From Pontederia crassipes (taxonomy: Eukaryota; Streptophyta; Magnoliopsida; Commelinales; Pontederiaceae), in contig CM060198.1 of assembly GCA_030549335.1 (NCBI GenBank), forward strand, positions 38,573,853 through 38,637,852: a DNA stretch of 64,000 nt, in the 5' to 3' direction. The first letter of the stretch is position 1. Each line of letters begins with the position of its first letter. Below are positions 36,161-49,919 of this stretch, in pieces. The position numbers and the translations under genes were made by a program. The notes below the pieces were generated by a model. The model was not told the DNA's origin, made no database searches, and was given only the letters and a program-made list of their open reading frames with translations.

Positions 36161-38380
36161 TGATAGATCTTTAGAACTTTAACTCTATTTCAAACCGAAG
36201 TTGAACCGTTACAATCAAAGATAACACTCTTGGGGATTAGAGTCTTAGAGTTAGGTTCAAAGCAATAAGTTATAGATACTTATTACAACCTTTGGGTGTC
36301 CTAAGAGGTGATAAATCTTCAGAACTTTAACTCTATTTTAAACCAAAGTTGAACCGTTACAATCAAAGATAACGCTCTTGGGGATTAGAGTCTTAGAGTT
36401 AGGTTCAAATTTATAAGTTATAGATACTTATTACAACCTTTGGGTGTCCTATGAGGTGATAGATCTTTAGAACTTTAACTCTATTTCAAACCGAAGTTGA
36501 ACCGTTACAATCAAAGATAACGCTCTTGGGGATTAGAGTCTTAGAGTTAGGTTCAAAGCTATGAGTTATAGATATTTTTTACAACCTTTGGGTGTCCTAA
36601 GAGGTGATAGAGCTTCAGAATTTTAACTCTATTTCAAACCGAAGTTGAACCGTTACAATCAAAGATAACGTTCTTGGGGATTAGAGTCTTAGAGTTAGGT
36701 TCAAAGCAATAAGTTATAGATACTTATTACAACCTTTGGGTGTCCTAAGAGGTGATAGATCTTTAGAGCTTTAACTCTATTTCAAACCGAAGTTGAACCG
36801 TTACAATCAAATATAATGCTCTTAGGGATTAGAGTCTTAGAGTTAGGTTCAAAGCTATAAGTTATAGATACTTATTACAACCTTTGGGTGTCCTAAGAGG
36901 TGATAGAGCTTCAGAACTTTAACTCTATTTCAAACCGAAGTTGAACCGTTACAATCAAAGATAACGCTCTTGGGGATTAGAGTCTTAGAGTTAGGTTCAA
37001 AGCAATAAGTTATAGATACTTATTACAACCTTTGGGTGTCCTAAGAGGTGATAGAGCTTCAGAACTTTAACTCTATTTCAAACCGAAGTTGAACCGTTAC
37101 AATCAAAGATAACGCTCTTGGGGATTAGAGTCTTAGAGTTAGGTTAAAAGCTATAAGTTATAGATACTTATTACAACCTTTGGGTGTCCTAAGAGGTGAT
37201 AGATCTTTAGAACTTTAACTCTATTGCAAATCGAAGTTGAACCGTTACAATCAATGATAATGCTCTTGCGGATTAGAGACTTAGAGTTAGGTTCAAAGCT
37301 ATAAGTTATAGATACATATTACAACCTTTGGGTGTCCTAAGAGGTGATAGATCTTTAGAACGTTAACTCCATTTCAAACTGAAGTTGAACCGTTACAATC
37401 AAAGATAACGCTCATGGGGATTAGAGTCTTAGAGTTAGGTTCAAAGCTATAAGTTATAGATACTTATGACAACCTTTGGGTGTCCTAAGAGGTGATAGAT
37501 CTTTAGAACTTTAACTCCATTTCAAACCGAAGTTGAACCGTTACAATCAAAGATAACGCTCTTGGGGATTAGAGTCTTAGAGTTAGGTTCAAAGCTATAA
37601 GTTATAGATACTTATGACAACCTTTGGGTGTCCTAAGAGGTGATAGATCTTTAGAACTTTAACTCTATTTCAATCTGAAGTTGAACCGTTACAATCAAAG
37701 ATAACGCTCCTCGGGATTAGAGTCTTAGAGTTAGGTTCAAAGCTATAAGTTATGGATACTTATTACAACCTTTGGGTGTCCTAAGAGGTGATAGATCTTC
37801 AGAACTTTAACTCTATTTTAAACCGAAGTTGAACCATTACAATCAAAGATAACGCTCTTGGGGATTAGAGTCTTAGAGTTAGGTTTAAAGCTAGAAGTTA
37901 TAGATACTTATTACAACCTTTGGGTGTCCTAAGAGGTGATAGATCTTTAGAACTTTAACTCTATTTCAAACCGAAGTTGAACCGTTACAATCAAAGATAA
38001 CGCTCTTGGGGATTAGAGTCTTAGAGTTAGGTTCAAAGATATAAGTTATAGATACTTATTACAACCTTTGGGTGTCCTAAGAGGTGATAGAGCTTCAGAA
38101 CTTTAACTCCATTTCAAACCGAAGTTGAACCGTTACAATCAAAGATAACGCTCTTGGGGATTAATGTCTTAGAGTTAGGTTCAAAGCTATAAGTTATAGA
38201 TACTTATTACAACCTTTGGGTGTCCTAAGAGGTAATAGATCTTTAGAACTTTAACTCTATTTCAAACCGAAGTTGAACCGTTACAATCAAAGATAACGCT
38301 CTTGGGGATTAGAGTCTTAGAGTTAGGTTCAAAGCAATAAGTTATAGATACTTATTACAACCTTTGGGTGTCCTAAGAGG
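34977..38380 (+). repeat. 23-monomer block, copied at offset 7844 (copy 2)
   Basis: It matches 27133-30536 with private changes such as AACTGTATTTC near 35589, AATGTGTTAG near 36091, GATAACACTC near 36225, GATAAATCTTC near 36311 and CTATGAGTTATAG near 36560. These scattered single-base changes suggest it is older than the 39.6-51.4 kb duplication. Confidence 0.9.
35865..37640 (+). repeat. A-K unit, 12-monomer form, third copy
   Basis: A 35865, B 36013, C 36161, D 36309, E 36457, F 36605, G 36753, x 36901, H 37049, I 37197, J 37345, K 37493; 1776 bp. Here x has GAACTTTAAC, so the CTTTGAC change of 29057 is not general to the 12-monomer form. Confidence 0.9.
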
Positions 38381-39268
38381 TGATAGATCTTCAGAACTTT
38401 AACTCTATTTTAAACCAAAGTTGAACCGTTACAATCACAGATAACGCTCTTGGGGATTAGAGTCTTAGAGTTAGGTTCAAATTTATAAGTTATAGATACT
38501 TATTACAACCTTTGGGTGTCCTATGAGGTGATAGATCTTTAGAACTTTAACTCTATTTCAAACCGAAGTTGAACCGTTACAATCAAAGATAACGCTCTTG
38601 GGGATTAGAGTCTTAGAGTTAGGTTCAAAACTATAAGTTATAGATACTTATTACAACCTTTGGGTGTCCTAAGAGGTGATAGAGCTTCAGAATTTTAACT
38701 CTATTTCAAACCGAAGTTGAACCGTTACAATCAAAGATAACGCTCTTGGGGATTAGAGTCTTAGAGTTAGGTTCAAAACTATAAGTTATAGATACTTATT
38801 ACAACCTTTGGGTGTCCTAAGAGGTGATAGAGCTTCAGAATTTTAACTCTATTTCAAACCGAAGTTGAACCGTTACAATCAAAGATAACGCTCTTGGGGA
38901 TTAGAGTCTTAGAGTTAGGTTCAAAGCAATAAGTTATAGATACTTATTACAACCTTTGGGTGTCCTAAGAGGTGATAGATCTTTAGAACTTTAACTCTAT
39001 TTCAAACCGAAGTCGAACCGTTGCAATCAAATATAACGCTCTTAGGGATTAGAGTCTTAGAGTTAGGTTCAAAGCTATAAGTTATAGATACTTATTACAA
39101 CCTTTGGGTGTCCTAAGAGGTGATAGAGCTTTAGAACTTTAACTCTATTTCAAACCGAAGTTGAACCGTTACAATCAAAGATAACGCTCTTGGGGATTAG
39201 AGTCTTAGAGTTAGGTTAAAAGCTATAAGTTATAGATACTTATGACAACCTTTGGGTGTCCTAAGAGG

Positions 39269-39416
39269 TGATAGATCTTTAGAACTTTAACTCTATTTCA
39301 ATTCGAAGTTGAACCGTTACAATCAATGATAATGCTCTTGCGGATTAGAGACTTAGAGTTAGGTTCAAAGCTATAAGTTATAGATACATATTACAACCTT
39401 TGGGTGTCCTAAGAGG
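39269..39416 (+). repeat. Hybrid standard/class-I monomer
   Basis: ACTCTATTTCAATTCG combines the standard TATTTC with the class-I AATTCG, then continues as class I (AATGATAATG, CTTGCGG, GAGACTTAG, ATACATATTAC). The exchange or conversion endpoint is within bases 27-33. It is followed by J (39417) and then by the CAATCTG monomer that opens the 40-monomer duplication. Confidence 0.8.
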
Positions 39417-40452
39417 TGATAGATCTTTAGAACGTTAACTCCATTTCAAACTGAAGTTGAACCGTTACAATCAAAGATAACGCTCATGGGGATTAGAGTC
39501 TTAGAGTTAGGTTCAAAGCTATAAGTTATAGATACTTATTACAACCTTTGGGTGTCCTAAGAGGTGATAGAGCTTCAGAATTTTAACTCTATTTCAATCT
39601 GAAGTTGAACCGTTACAATCAAAGATAACGCTCCTCGGGATTAGAGTCTTAGAGTTAGGTTCAAAGCTATAAGTTATGGATACTTATTACAACCTTTGGG
39701 TGTCCTAAGAGGTGATAGATCTTTAGAACTTTAACTCTATTTCAAACCGAAGTTGAACCGTTACAATCAAAGATAACGCGCTTGGGGATTAGAGTCTTAG
39801 AGTTAGGTTCAAAAGCTATAAGTTATAGATACTTATTACAACCTTTGGGTGTCCTAAGAGGTGATAGAGCTTCAGAATTTTAACTCTATTTCAAACCGAA
39901 GTTGAACCGTTACAATCAAAGATAACGCTCTTGGGGATTAGAGTCTTAGAGTTAGGTTCAAAGATATAAGTTATAGATACTTATTACAACCTTTGGGTGT
40001 CCTAAGAGGTGATAGAGCTTCAGAACTTTAACTCTATTTCATACCGAAGTTGAACCGTTACAATCAAAGATAACGCTCTTGGGGATTATTGTCTTAGAGT
40101 TAGGTTCAAAGCTATAAGTTATAGATACTTATTACAACTTTTGGGTGTCCTAAGAGGTGATAGATATTTAGAACTTTAACTCTATTTCAAACCGAAGTTG
40201 AACCGTTACAATCAAAGATAACGCTCTTGGGGATTAGAGTCTTAGAGTTAGGTTCAAAGCAATAAGTTATAGATACTTATTACAACCTTTGGGTGTCCTA
40301 AGAGATGATAGAGCTTCAGAACTTTAACTCTATTTCAAACCGAAGTTGAACCGTTACAATCAAAGATAACGCTCTTGGGGATTAGAGTCTTAGAGTTAGG
40401 TTCAAAGCTATTAGTTATAGATACTTATTACAACCTTTGGGTGTCCTAAGGG

Positions 40453-41191
40453 TGATAGAGCTTCAGAACTTTAACTCTATTTCAAACCGAAGTTGAACCG
40501 TTACAATCAAAGATAACCATCTTGGGGATTAGAGTCTTAGAGTTAGGTTCAAAGCTATAAGTTATAGATACTTATTACAACCTTTGGGTGTCCTAAGAGG
40601 TGATAGATCTTTAGAACTTTAACTCTATTTCAAACCAAAGTTGAACCGTTACAATCAAAGATAACGCTCTTGGGGATTAGAGTCTTAGAGTTAGGTTCAA
40701 AGCTATAAGTTATAGATACTTATTACAACCTTTGGGTGTCCTAAGAGGTGATAGAGCTTCAGAATTTTAACTCTATTTCAAACCGAAGTTGAACCGTTAC
40801 AATCAAAGATAACGCTCTTGGGGATTAGAGTCTTAGAGTTAGGTTCAAAGCAATAAGTTATAGTTACTTATTACAACCTTTGGGCGTCCTAAGAGGTGAT
40901 AGATCTTTAGAACTTTAACTCTATTTCAAACCGAAGTTGAACCGTTACAATCAAATATAACGCTCTTAGGGATTAGAGTCTTAGAGTTAGGTTCAAAGCT
41001 ATAAGTTATAGATACTTATTACAACCTTTGGGTGTCCTAAGGGTGATAGAGCTTCAGAACTTTAACTCTATTTCAAACCGAAGTTGAACCGTTACAATCA
41101 AAGATAACCATCTTGGGGATTAGAGTCTTAGAGTTAGGTTCAAAGCTATAAGTTATAGATACTTATTACAACCTTTGGGTGTCCTAAGAGG
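40453..41191 (+). repeat. Local four-monomer repeat marked by GATAACCATC
   Basis: R-head monomers with GATAACCATCTTGG sit at 40453 and 41044, each preceded by CCTAAGGGTG (a one-base deletion). Between them are T-head CAAACCAAAG, F-like TTATAGTTAC with GGGCGTCC, and ATATAACGCTCTTAGG monomers. The pair recurs at 46370 and 46961 in the 5917-bp copy. The change of AACGCTC to AACCATC is several adjacent bases, so a small conversion or complex mutation is likely. Confidence 0.85.
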
Positions 41192-42670
41192 TGATAGATC
41201 TTTAGAACTTTAACTCTATTTGAAACCGAAGTTGAACCGTTACAATCAAAGATAACGCTCTTGGGGATTAGAGTCTTAGAGTTAGGTTCAAAGATATAAG
41301 TTATAGATACTTATTACAACTTTTGGGTGTCCTAAGAGGTGATAGATCTTTAGAACTTTAACTCTATTTCAAACCGAAGTTGAACCGTTACAATCAAAGA
41401 AAACGCTCTTGGGGATTAGAATCTTAGAGTTAGGTTCAAAGCAATAAGTTATAGATACTTATTACAACCTTTGGGTGTCCTAAGAGGTGATAGATATTTA
41501 GAACTTTAACTCTATTTCAAACCGAAGTTGAACCGTTACAATCAAAGATAACGCTCTTGGGGATTAGAGTCTTAGAGTTAGGTTCAAAGCAATAAGTTAT
41601 AGATACTTATGACATCATTTGGGTGTCCTAAGAGGTGATAGATCTTTAGAACTTTAGCTCTATTTCAAACCGAAGTTGAACCGTTACAATCAAAGATAAC
41701 ACTCTTGGGGATTAGAGTCTTAGAGTTAGGTTCAAAGCTATAAGTTATAGATACTTATTACAACCTTTGGGTGTCCTAAGAGGTGATAGAGCTTCAGAAC
41801 TTTAACTCTATTTCAAACCGAAGTTGAACCGTTACAATCAAAGATAACGCTCTTGGGGATTAGAGTCTTAGAGTTAGGTTCAAAGCAATAAGTTATAGAT
41901 ACTTATTACAACCTTTGAGTGTCCTAAGAGGTGATAGATCTTTAGAACTTTAACTCTATTTCAAACCGAAGTCGAACCGTTACAATCAAATATAACGCTC
42001 TTAGGGATTAGAGTCTTAGAGTTAGGTTCAAAGCTATAAGTTATAGATACTTATTACAACCTTTGGGTGTCCTAAGAGGTGATAGATCTTTAGAACTTTA
42101 ACTCAATTGCAATTCGAAGTTGAACCGTTACAATCAATGATAATGCTCTTGGGGATTAGAGACTTAAGTTAGGTTCAAAGCTATAAGTTATAGATACTTA
42201 TTACAACCTTTGGGTGTCCTAAGAGGTGATAGATCTTTAGAACTTTAACTCCATTTCAAACCGAAGTTGAACCGTTACAATCAAAGATAACGCTCTTGGG
42301 GATTAGAGTCTTAGAGTTAGGTTCAAAGCTATAAGTTATAGATACTTATGACAACCTTTGGGTGTCCTAAGAGGTTATAGATCTTCAGAACTTTAACTCT
42401 ATTTCAATCTGAAGTTGAACCGTTACAATCAAAGATAACGCTCCTCGGGATTAGAGTCTTAGAGTTAGGTTCAAAGATATAAGTTATAGATACTTATTAC
42501 AACCTTTGGGTGTCCTAAGAGGTGATAGAGCTTCAGAAGTTTAACTCTATTTCAAACCGAAGTTGAACCGTTACAATCAAAGATAATGCTCTTGGGGATT
42601 ATTGTCTTAGAGTTAGGTTCAAAGCAATAAGTTATATATACTTATTACAACTTTTGGGTGTCCTAAGAGG

Positions 42671-44002
42671 TGATAGATATTTAGAACTTTAACTCTATTT
42701 CAAACCGAAGTTGAACCGTTACAATCAAAGATAACGCTCTTGGGGATTAGAGTCTTAGAGTTAGGTTCAAAGCAATAAGTTATAGATACTTATTACAACC
42801 TTTGGGTGTCCTAAGAGGTGATAGACCTTCAGAACTTTAACTCTATTTCAAACCGAAGTTGAACCGTTACAATCAAAGATAACGCTCTTGGGGATTAGAG
42901 TCTTAGAGTTAGGTTAAAAGCTATAAGTTATGGATACTTATTATAACCTTTGGGTGTCCTAAGAGTTGATAGATCTTCAGAACTTTAACTCTATTTTAAA
43001 CCGAAGTTGAACCGTTACAATCAAAGATAACGCTCTTGGGGATTAGAGTCTTAGAGTTAGGTTTAAAGCTAGAAGTTATAGATACTTATTACAACCTTTG
43101 GGTGTCCCAAGAGGTGATAGATCTTTAGAACTTTAACTCTATTTCAAACCGAAGTTGAACCGTTACAATCAAAGATAACGCTCTTGGGGATTAGAGTCTT
43201 AGAGTTAGGTTCAAAGCTATAAGTTATAGATACTTATTACAACCTTTGGGTGTCCTAAGAGGTGATAGAGCTTCAGAATTTTAATTCTATTTCAAACCGA
43301 AGTTGAACCGTTACAATCAAAGATAACGCTCTTGGGGATTAGAGTCTTAGAGTTAGGTTCAAAGATATAAGTTATAGATACTTATTACAACCTTTGGGTG
43401 TCCTAAGAGGTGATAGAGCTTCAGAACTTTAACTCTATTTCAAACCGAAGTTGAACCGTTACAATCAAAGATAATGCTCTTGGGGATTATTGTCTTAGAG
43501 TTAGGTTCAAAGCAATAAGTTATATATACTTATTACAACTTTTGGGTGTCCTAAGAGGTGATAGATATTTAGAACTTTAACTCTATTTCAAACCGAAGTT
43601 GAACCGTTACAATCAAAGATAATGCTCTTGGGGATTAGAGTCTTAGAGTTAGGTTCAAAGCAATAAGTTATAGATACTTATTACAACCTTTGGGTGTCCT
43701 AAGAGGTGATAGAGCTTCAGAACTTTAACTCTATTTCAAACCGAAGTTGAACCGTTACAATCAAAGATAACGCTCTTGGGGATTAGAGTCTTAGAGTTAG
43801 GTTAAAAGCTATAAGTTATAAATACTTATTACAACCTTTGGGTGTCCTAAGAGGTGATAGATCTTTAGAACTTTAACTCTATTGCAATTCGAAGTTGAAC
43901 CGTTACAATCAATGATAATGCTCTTGCGGATTAGAGACTTAGAGTTAGGTTCAAAGCTATAAGTTATATATACTTATTACAACTTTTGGGTGTCCTAAGA
44001 GG
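42671..44002 (+). repeat. Nine-monomer (1332-bp) repeat, copy 1
   Basis: Order: TAGATATTTAG; R-head GGTTAAAAGC/TTATGGATAC; TTTTAAACC/TTTAAAGCTAGAAG; plain T; GAATTTT; AATGCTC/GATTATTGTC; TAGATATTTAG; GGTTAAAAGC/TTATAAATAC; class I. The series restarts at 44003. Private changes are AAGAGTTG near 42961, GGGTGTCCCAAG near 43100 and TTTTAATTCTATTTC near 43280. Confidence 0.88.
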
Positions 44003-45333
44003 TGATAGATATTTAGAACTTTAACTCTATTTCAAACCGAAGTTGAACCGTTACAATCAAAGATAACGCTCTTGGGGATTAGAGTCTTAGAGTTAGGTTC
44101 AAAGCAATAAGTTATAGATACTTATTACAACCTTTGGGTGTCCTAAGAGGTGATAGAGCTTCAGAACTTTAACTCTATTTCAAACCGAAGTTGAACCGTT
44201 ACAATCAAAGATAACGCTCTTGGGGATTAGAGTCTTAGAGTTAGGTTAAAAGCTATAAGTTATGGATACTTATTACAACCTTTGGGTGTCCTAAGAGGTG
44301 ATAGATCTTCAGAACTTTAACTCTATTTTAAACCGAAGTTGAACCGTTACAATCAAAGATAACGCTCTTGGGGATTAGAGTCTTAGAGTTAGGTTTAAAG
44401 CTAGAAGTTATAGATACTTATTACAACCTTTGGATGTCCTAAGAGGTGATAGATCTTTAGAACTTTAACTCTATTTCAAACCGAAGTTGAACCGTTACAA
44501 TCAAAGATAACGCTCTTGGGGATTAGAGTCTTAGAGTTAGGTTCAAAGCTATAAGTTATAGATACTTATTACAACCTTTGGGTGTCCTAAGAGGTGATAG
44601 AGCTTCAGAATTTTAACTCTATTTCAAACCGAACTTGAACCGTTACAATCAAAGATAACGCTCTTGGGGATTAGAGTCTTAGAGTTAGGTTCAAAGATAT
44701 AAGTTATAGATACTTATTACAATCTTTGGGTGTCCTAAGAGGTGATAGAGCTTCAGAACTTTAACTCTATTTCAAACCGAAGTTGAACCGTTACAATCAA
44801 AGATAATGCTCTTGGGGATTATTGTCTTAGAGTTAGGTTCAAAGCTATAAGTTATATATACTTATTACAACTTTTGGGTGTCCTAAGAGGTGATAGATAT
44901 TAGAACTTTAACTCTATTTCAAACCGAAGTTGAACCGTTACAATCAAAGATAACGCTCTTGGGGATTAGAGTCTTAGAGTTAGGTTCAAAGCAATAAATT
45001 ATAGATACTTATTACAACCTTTCGGTGTCCTAAGAGGTGATAGAGCTTCAGAACTTTAACTCTATTTCAAACCGAAGTTGAACCGTTACAATCAAAGATA
45101 ACGCTCTTGGGGATTAGAGTCTTAGAGTTAGGTTAAAAGCTATAAGTTATAAATACTTATTACAACCTTTGGGTGTCCTAAGAGGTGATAGATCTTTAGA
45201 ACTTTAACTCTATTGCAATTCGAAGTTGAACCGTTACAATCAATGATAATGCTCTTGCGGATTAGAGACTTAGAGTTAGGTTCAAAGCTATAAGTTATAG
45301 ATACATATTACAACCTTTGGGTGTCCTAAGAGG
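44003..45333 (+). repeat. Nine-monomer repeat, copy 2 (1331 bp)
   Basis: Same order as 42671-44002. It is one base shorter through GATATTAG near 44898 and carries CCGAACTTGAACC near 44629 and CAATAAATTATAG near 44991, markers that also identify copies at 50548, 52915 and 58831. Class I at 45186 ends with ATACATATTAC, whereas its partner at 43855 ends with TTATATATAC and ACAACTTTTGGG, so the 43855 monomer is itself a hybrid at the repeat junction. Confidence 0.88.
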
Positions 45334-48300
45334 TGATAGATCTTTAGAACATTAACTCCATTTCAAACTGAAGTTGAACCGTTACAATCAAAGATAACGC
45401 TCTTGGGGATTAGAGTCTTAGAGTTAGGTTCAAAGCTATAAGTTATAGATACTTATGACAACCTTTGGGTGTCCTAAGAGGTGATAGATCTTTAGAACTT
45501 TAACTCTATTTCAATCTGAAGTTGAACCGTTACAATCAAAGATAACGCTCCTCGGGATTAGAGTCTTAGAGTTAGGTTCAAAGCTATAAGTTATGGATAC
45601 TTATTACAACCTTTGGGTGTCCTAAGAGGTGATAGATCTTTAGAACTTTAACTCTATTTCAAACCGAAGTTGAACCGTTACAATCAAAGATAACGCGCTT
45701 GGGGATTAGAGTCTTAGAGTTAGGTTCAAAAGCTATAAGTTATAGATACTTATTACAACCTTTGGGTGTCCTAAGAGGTGATAGAGCTTCAGAATTTTAA
45801 CTCTATTTCAAACCGAAGTTGAACCGTTACAATCAAAGATAACGCTCTTGGGGATTAGAGTCTTAGAGTTAGGTTCAAAGATATAAGTTATAGATACTTA
45901 TTACAACCTTTGGGTGTCCTAAGAGGTGATAGAGCTTCAGAACTTTAACTCTATTTCAAACCGAAGTTGAACCGTTACAATCAAAGATAACGCTCTTGGG
46001 GATTATTGTCTTAGAGTTAGGTTCAAAGCTATAAGTTATAGATACTTATTACAACTTTTGGGTGTCCTAAGAGGTGATAGATATTTAGAACTTTAACTCT
46101 ATTTCAAACCGAAGTTGAACCGTTACAATCAAAGATAACGCTCTTGGGGATTAGAGTCTTAGAGTTAGGTTCAAAGCAATAAGTTATAGATACTTATTAC
46201 AACCTTTGGGTGTCCTAAGAGATGATAGAGCTTCAGAACTTTAACTCTATTTCAAACCGAAGTTGAACCGTTACAATCAAAGATAACGCTCTTGGGGATT
46301 AGAGTCTTAGAGTTAGGTTCAAAGCTATAAGTTATAGATACTTATTACAACCTTTGGGTGTCCTAAGGGTGATAGAGCTTCAGAACTTTAACTCTATTTC
46401 AAACCGAAGTTGAACCGTTACAATCAAAGATAACCATCTTGGGGATTAGAGTCTTAGAGTTAGGTTCAAAGCTATAAGTTATAGATACTTATTACAACCT
46501 TTGGGTGTCCTAAGAGGTGATAGATCTTTAGAACTTTAACTCTATTTCAAACCAAAGTTGAACCGTTACAATCAAAGATAACGCTCTTGGGGATTAGAGT
46601 CTTAGAGTTAGGTTCAAAGCTATAAGTTATAGATACTTATTACAACCTTTGGGTGTCCTAAGAGGTGATAGAGCTTCAGAATTTTAACTCTATTTCAAAC
46701 CGAAGTTGAACCGTTACAATCAAAGATAACGCTCTTGGGGATTAGAGTCTTAGAGTTAGGTTCAAAGCAATAAGTTATAGTTACTTATTACAACCTTTGG
46801 GCGTCCTAAGAGGTGATAGATCTTTAGAACTTTAACTCTATTTCAAACCGAAGTTGAACCGTTACAATCAAATATAACGCTCTTAGGGATTAGAGTCTTA
46901 GAGTTAGGTTCAAAGCTATAAGTTATAGATACTTATTACAACCTTTGGGTGTCCTAAGGGTGATAGAGCTTCAGAACTTTAACTCTATTTCAAACCGAAG
47001 TTGAACCGTTACAATCAAAGATAACCATCTTGGGGATTAGAGTCTTAGAGTTAGGTTCAAAGCTATAAGTTATAGATACTTATTACAACCTTTGGGTGTC
47101 CTAAGAGGTGATAGATCTTTAGAACTTTAACTCTATTTGAAACCGAAGTTGAACCGTTACAATCAAAGATAACGCTCTTGGGGATTAGAGTCTTAGAGTT
47201 AGGTTCAAAGATATAAGTTATAGATACTTATTACAACTTTTGGGTGTCCTAAGAGGTGATAGATCTTTAGAACTTTAACTCTATTTCAAACCGAAGTTGA
47301 ACCGTTACAATCAAAGAAAACGCTCTTGGGGATTAGAATCTTAGAGTTAGGTTCAAAGCAATAAGTTATAGATACTTATTACAACCTTTGGGTGTCCTAA
47401 GAGGTGATAGATATTTAGAACTTTAACTCTATTGCAAACCGAAGTTGAACCGTTACAATCAAAGATAACGCTCTTGGGGATTAGAGTCTTAGAGTTAGGT
47501 TCAAAGCAATAAGTTATAGATACTTATGACATCATTTGGGTGTCCTAAGAGGTGATAGATCTTTAGAACTTTAGCTCTATTTCAAACCGAAGTTGAACCG
47601 TTACAATCAAAGATAACACTCTTGGGGATTAGAGTCTTAGAGTTAGGTTCAAAGCTATAAGTTATAGATACTTATTACAACCTTTGGGTGTCCTAAGAGG
47701 TGATAGAGCTTCAGAACTTTAACTCTATTTCAAACCGAAGTTGAACCGTTACAATCAAAGATAACGCTCTTGGGGATTAGAGTCTTAGAGTTAGGTTCAA
47801 AGCAATAAGTTATAGATACTTATTACAACCTTTGAGTGTCCTAAGAGGTGATAGATCTTTAGAACTTTAACTCTATTTCAAACCGAAGTCGAACCGTTAC
47901 AATCAAATATAACGCTCTTAGGGATTAGAGTCTTAGAGTTAGGTTCAAAGCTATAAGTTATAGATACTTATTACAACCTTTGGGTGTCCTAAGAGGTGAT
48001 AGATCTTTAGAACTTTAACTCAATTGCAATTCGAAGTTGAACCGTTACAATCAATGATAATGCTCTTGGGGATTAGAGACTTAAGTTAGGTTCAAAGCTA
48101 TAAGTTATAGATACTTATTACAACCTTTGGGTGTCCTAAGAGGTGATAGATCTTTAGAACTTTAACTCCATTTCAAACCGAAGTTGAACCGTTACAATCA
48201 AAGATAACGCTCTTGGGGATTAGAGTCTTAGAGTTAGGTTCAAAGCTATAAGTTATAGATACTTATGACAACCTTTGGGTGTCCTAAGAGGTTATAGATC

Positions 48301-48587
48301 TTCAGAACTTTAACTCTATTTCAATCTGAAGTTGAACCGTTACAATCAAAGATAACGCTCCTCGGGATTAGAGTCTTAGAGTTAGGTTCAAAGATATAAG
48401 TTATAGATACTTATTACAACCTTTGGGTGTCCTAAGAGGTGATAGAGCTTCAGAAGTTTAACTCTATTTCAAACCGAAGTTGAACCGTTACAATCAAAGA
48501 TAATGCTCTTGGGGATTATTGTCTTAGAGTTAGGTTCAAAGCAATAAGTTATATATACTTATTACAACTTTTGGGTGTCCTAAGAGG

Positions 48588-49919
48588 TGATAGATATTTA
48601 GAACTTTAACTCTATTTCAAACCGAAGTTGAACCGTTACAATCAAAGATAACGCTCTTGGGGATTAGAGTCTTAGAGTTAGGTTCAAAGCAATAAGTTAT
48701 AGATACTTATTACAACCTTTGGGTGTCCTAAGAGGTGATAGAGCTTCAGAACTTTAACTCTATTTCAAACCGAAGTTGAACCGTTACAATCAAAGATAAC
48801 GCTCTTGGGGATTAGAGTCTTAGAGTTAGGTTAAAAGCTATAAGTTATGGATACTTATTATAACCTTTGGGTGTCCTAAGAGTTGATAGATCTTCAGAAC
48901 TTTAACTCTATTTTAAACCGAAGTTGAACCGTTACAATCAAAGATAACGCTCTTGGGGATTAGAGTCTTAGAGTTAGGTTTAAAGCTAGAAGTTATAGAT
49001 ACTTATTACAACCTTTGGGTGTCCCAAGAGGTGATAGATCTTTAGAACTTTAACTCTATTTCAAACCGAAGTTGAACCGTTACAATCAAAGATAACGCTC
49101 TTGGGGATTAGAGTCTTAGAGTTAGGTTCAAAGCTATAAGTTATAGATACTTATTACAACCTTTGGGTGTCCTAAGAGGTGATAGAGCTTCAGAATTTTA
49201 ATTCTATTTCAAACCGAAGTTGAACCGTTACAATCAAAGATAACGCTCTTGGGGATTAGAGTCTTAGAGTTAGGTTCAAAGATATAAGTTATAGATACTT
49301 ATTACAACCTTTGGGTGTCCTAAGAGGTGATAGAGCTTCAGAACTTTAACTCTATTTCAAACCGAAGTTGAACCGTTACAATCAAAGATAATGCTCTTGG
49401 GGATTATTGTCTTAGAGTTAGGTTCAAAGCAATAAGTTATATATACTTATTACAACTTTTGGGTGTCCTAAGAGGTGATAGATATTTAGAACTTTAACTC
49501 TATTTCAAACCGAAGTTGAACCGTTACAATCAAAGATAATGCTCTTGGGGATTAGAGTCTTAGAGTTAGGTTCAAAGCAATAAGTTATAGATACTTATTA
49601 CAACCTTTGGGTGTCCTAAGAGGTGATAGAGCTTCAGAACTTTAACTCTATTTCAAACCGAAGTTGAACCGTTACAATCAAAGATAACGCTCTTGGGGAT
49701 TAGAGTCTTAGAGTTAGGTTAAAAGCTATAAGTTATAAATACTTATTACAACCTTTGGGTGTCCTAAGAGGTGATAGATCTTTAGAACTTTAACTCTATT
49801 GCAATTCGAAGTTGAACCGTTACAATCAATGATAATGCTCTTGCGGATTAGAGACTTAGAGTTAGGTTCAAAGCTATAAGTTATATATACTTATTACAAC
49901 TTTTGGGTGTCCTAAGAGG
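48588..49919 (+). repeat. Nine-monomer repeat, copy of 42671-44002
   Basis: This is the 5917-bp-offset partner, retaining AAGAGTTG (48878), GTCCCAAG (49022) and TTTTAATTCTATTTC (49196). Its second monomer (48736) has R-head GAGCTTC where 42819 has GACCTTC. Confidence 0.9.

Larger units (their letters stand above)
39565..45481 (+). repeat. 40-monomer (5917-bp) tandem duplication, copy 1
   Basis: It opens with an R-head GAATTTT/CAATCTG/CCTCGGG monomer and runs through 40 monomers to an AACATTAAC monomer (45334). Every indel is repeated in copy 2: TTCAAAAGC (+1, 39811), CCTAAGGGTG (-1, near 40450 and 41041), GACTTAAGTTAGG (-1, near 42165) and GATATTAG (-1, near 44898). Their net of -3 explains 5917 rather than 5920. 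By eye only a handful of substitutions separate the copies, for example TTCATACC near 40040, GCTATTAG near 40408, ATAGACCTTC near 42822 and TTTGGATGTCC near 44430. Confidence 0.95.
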
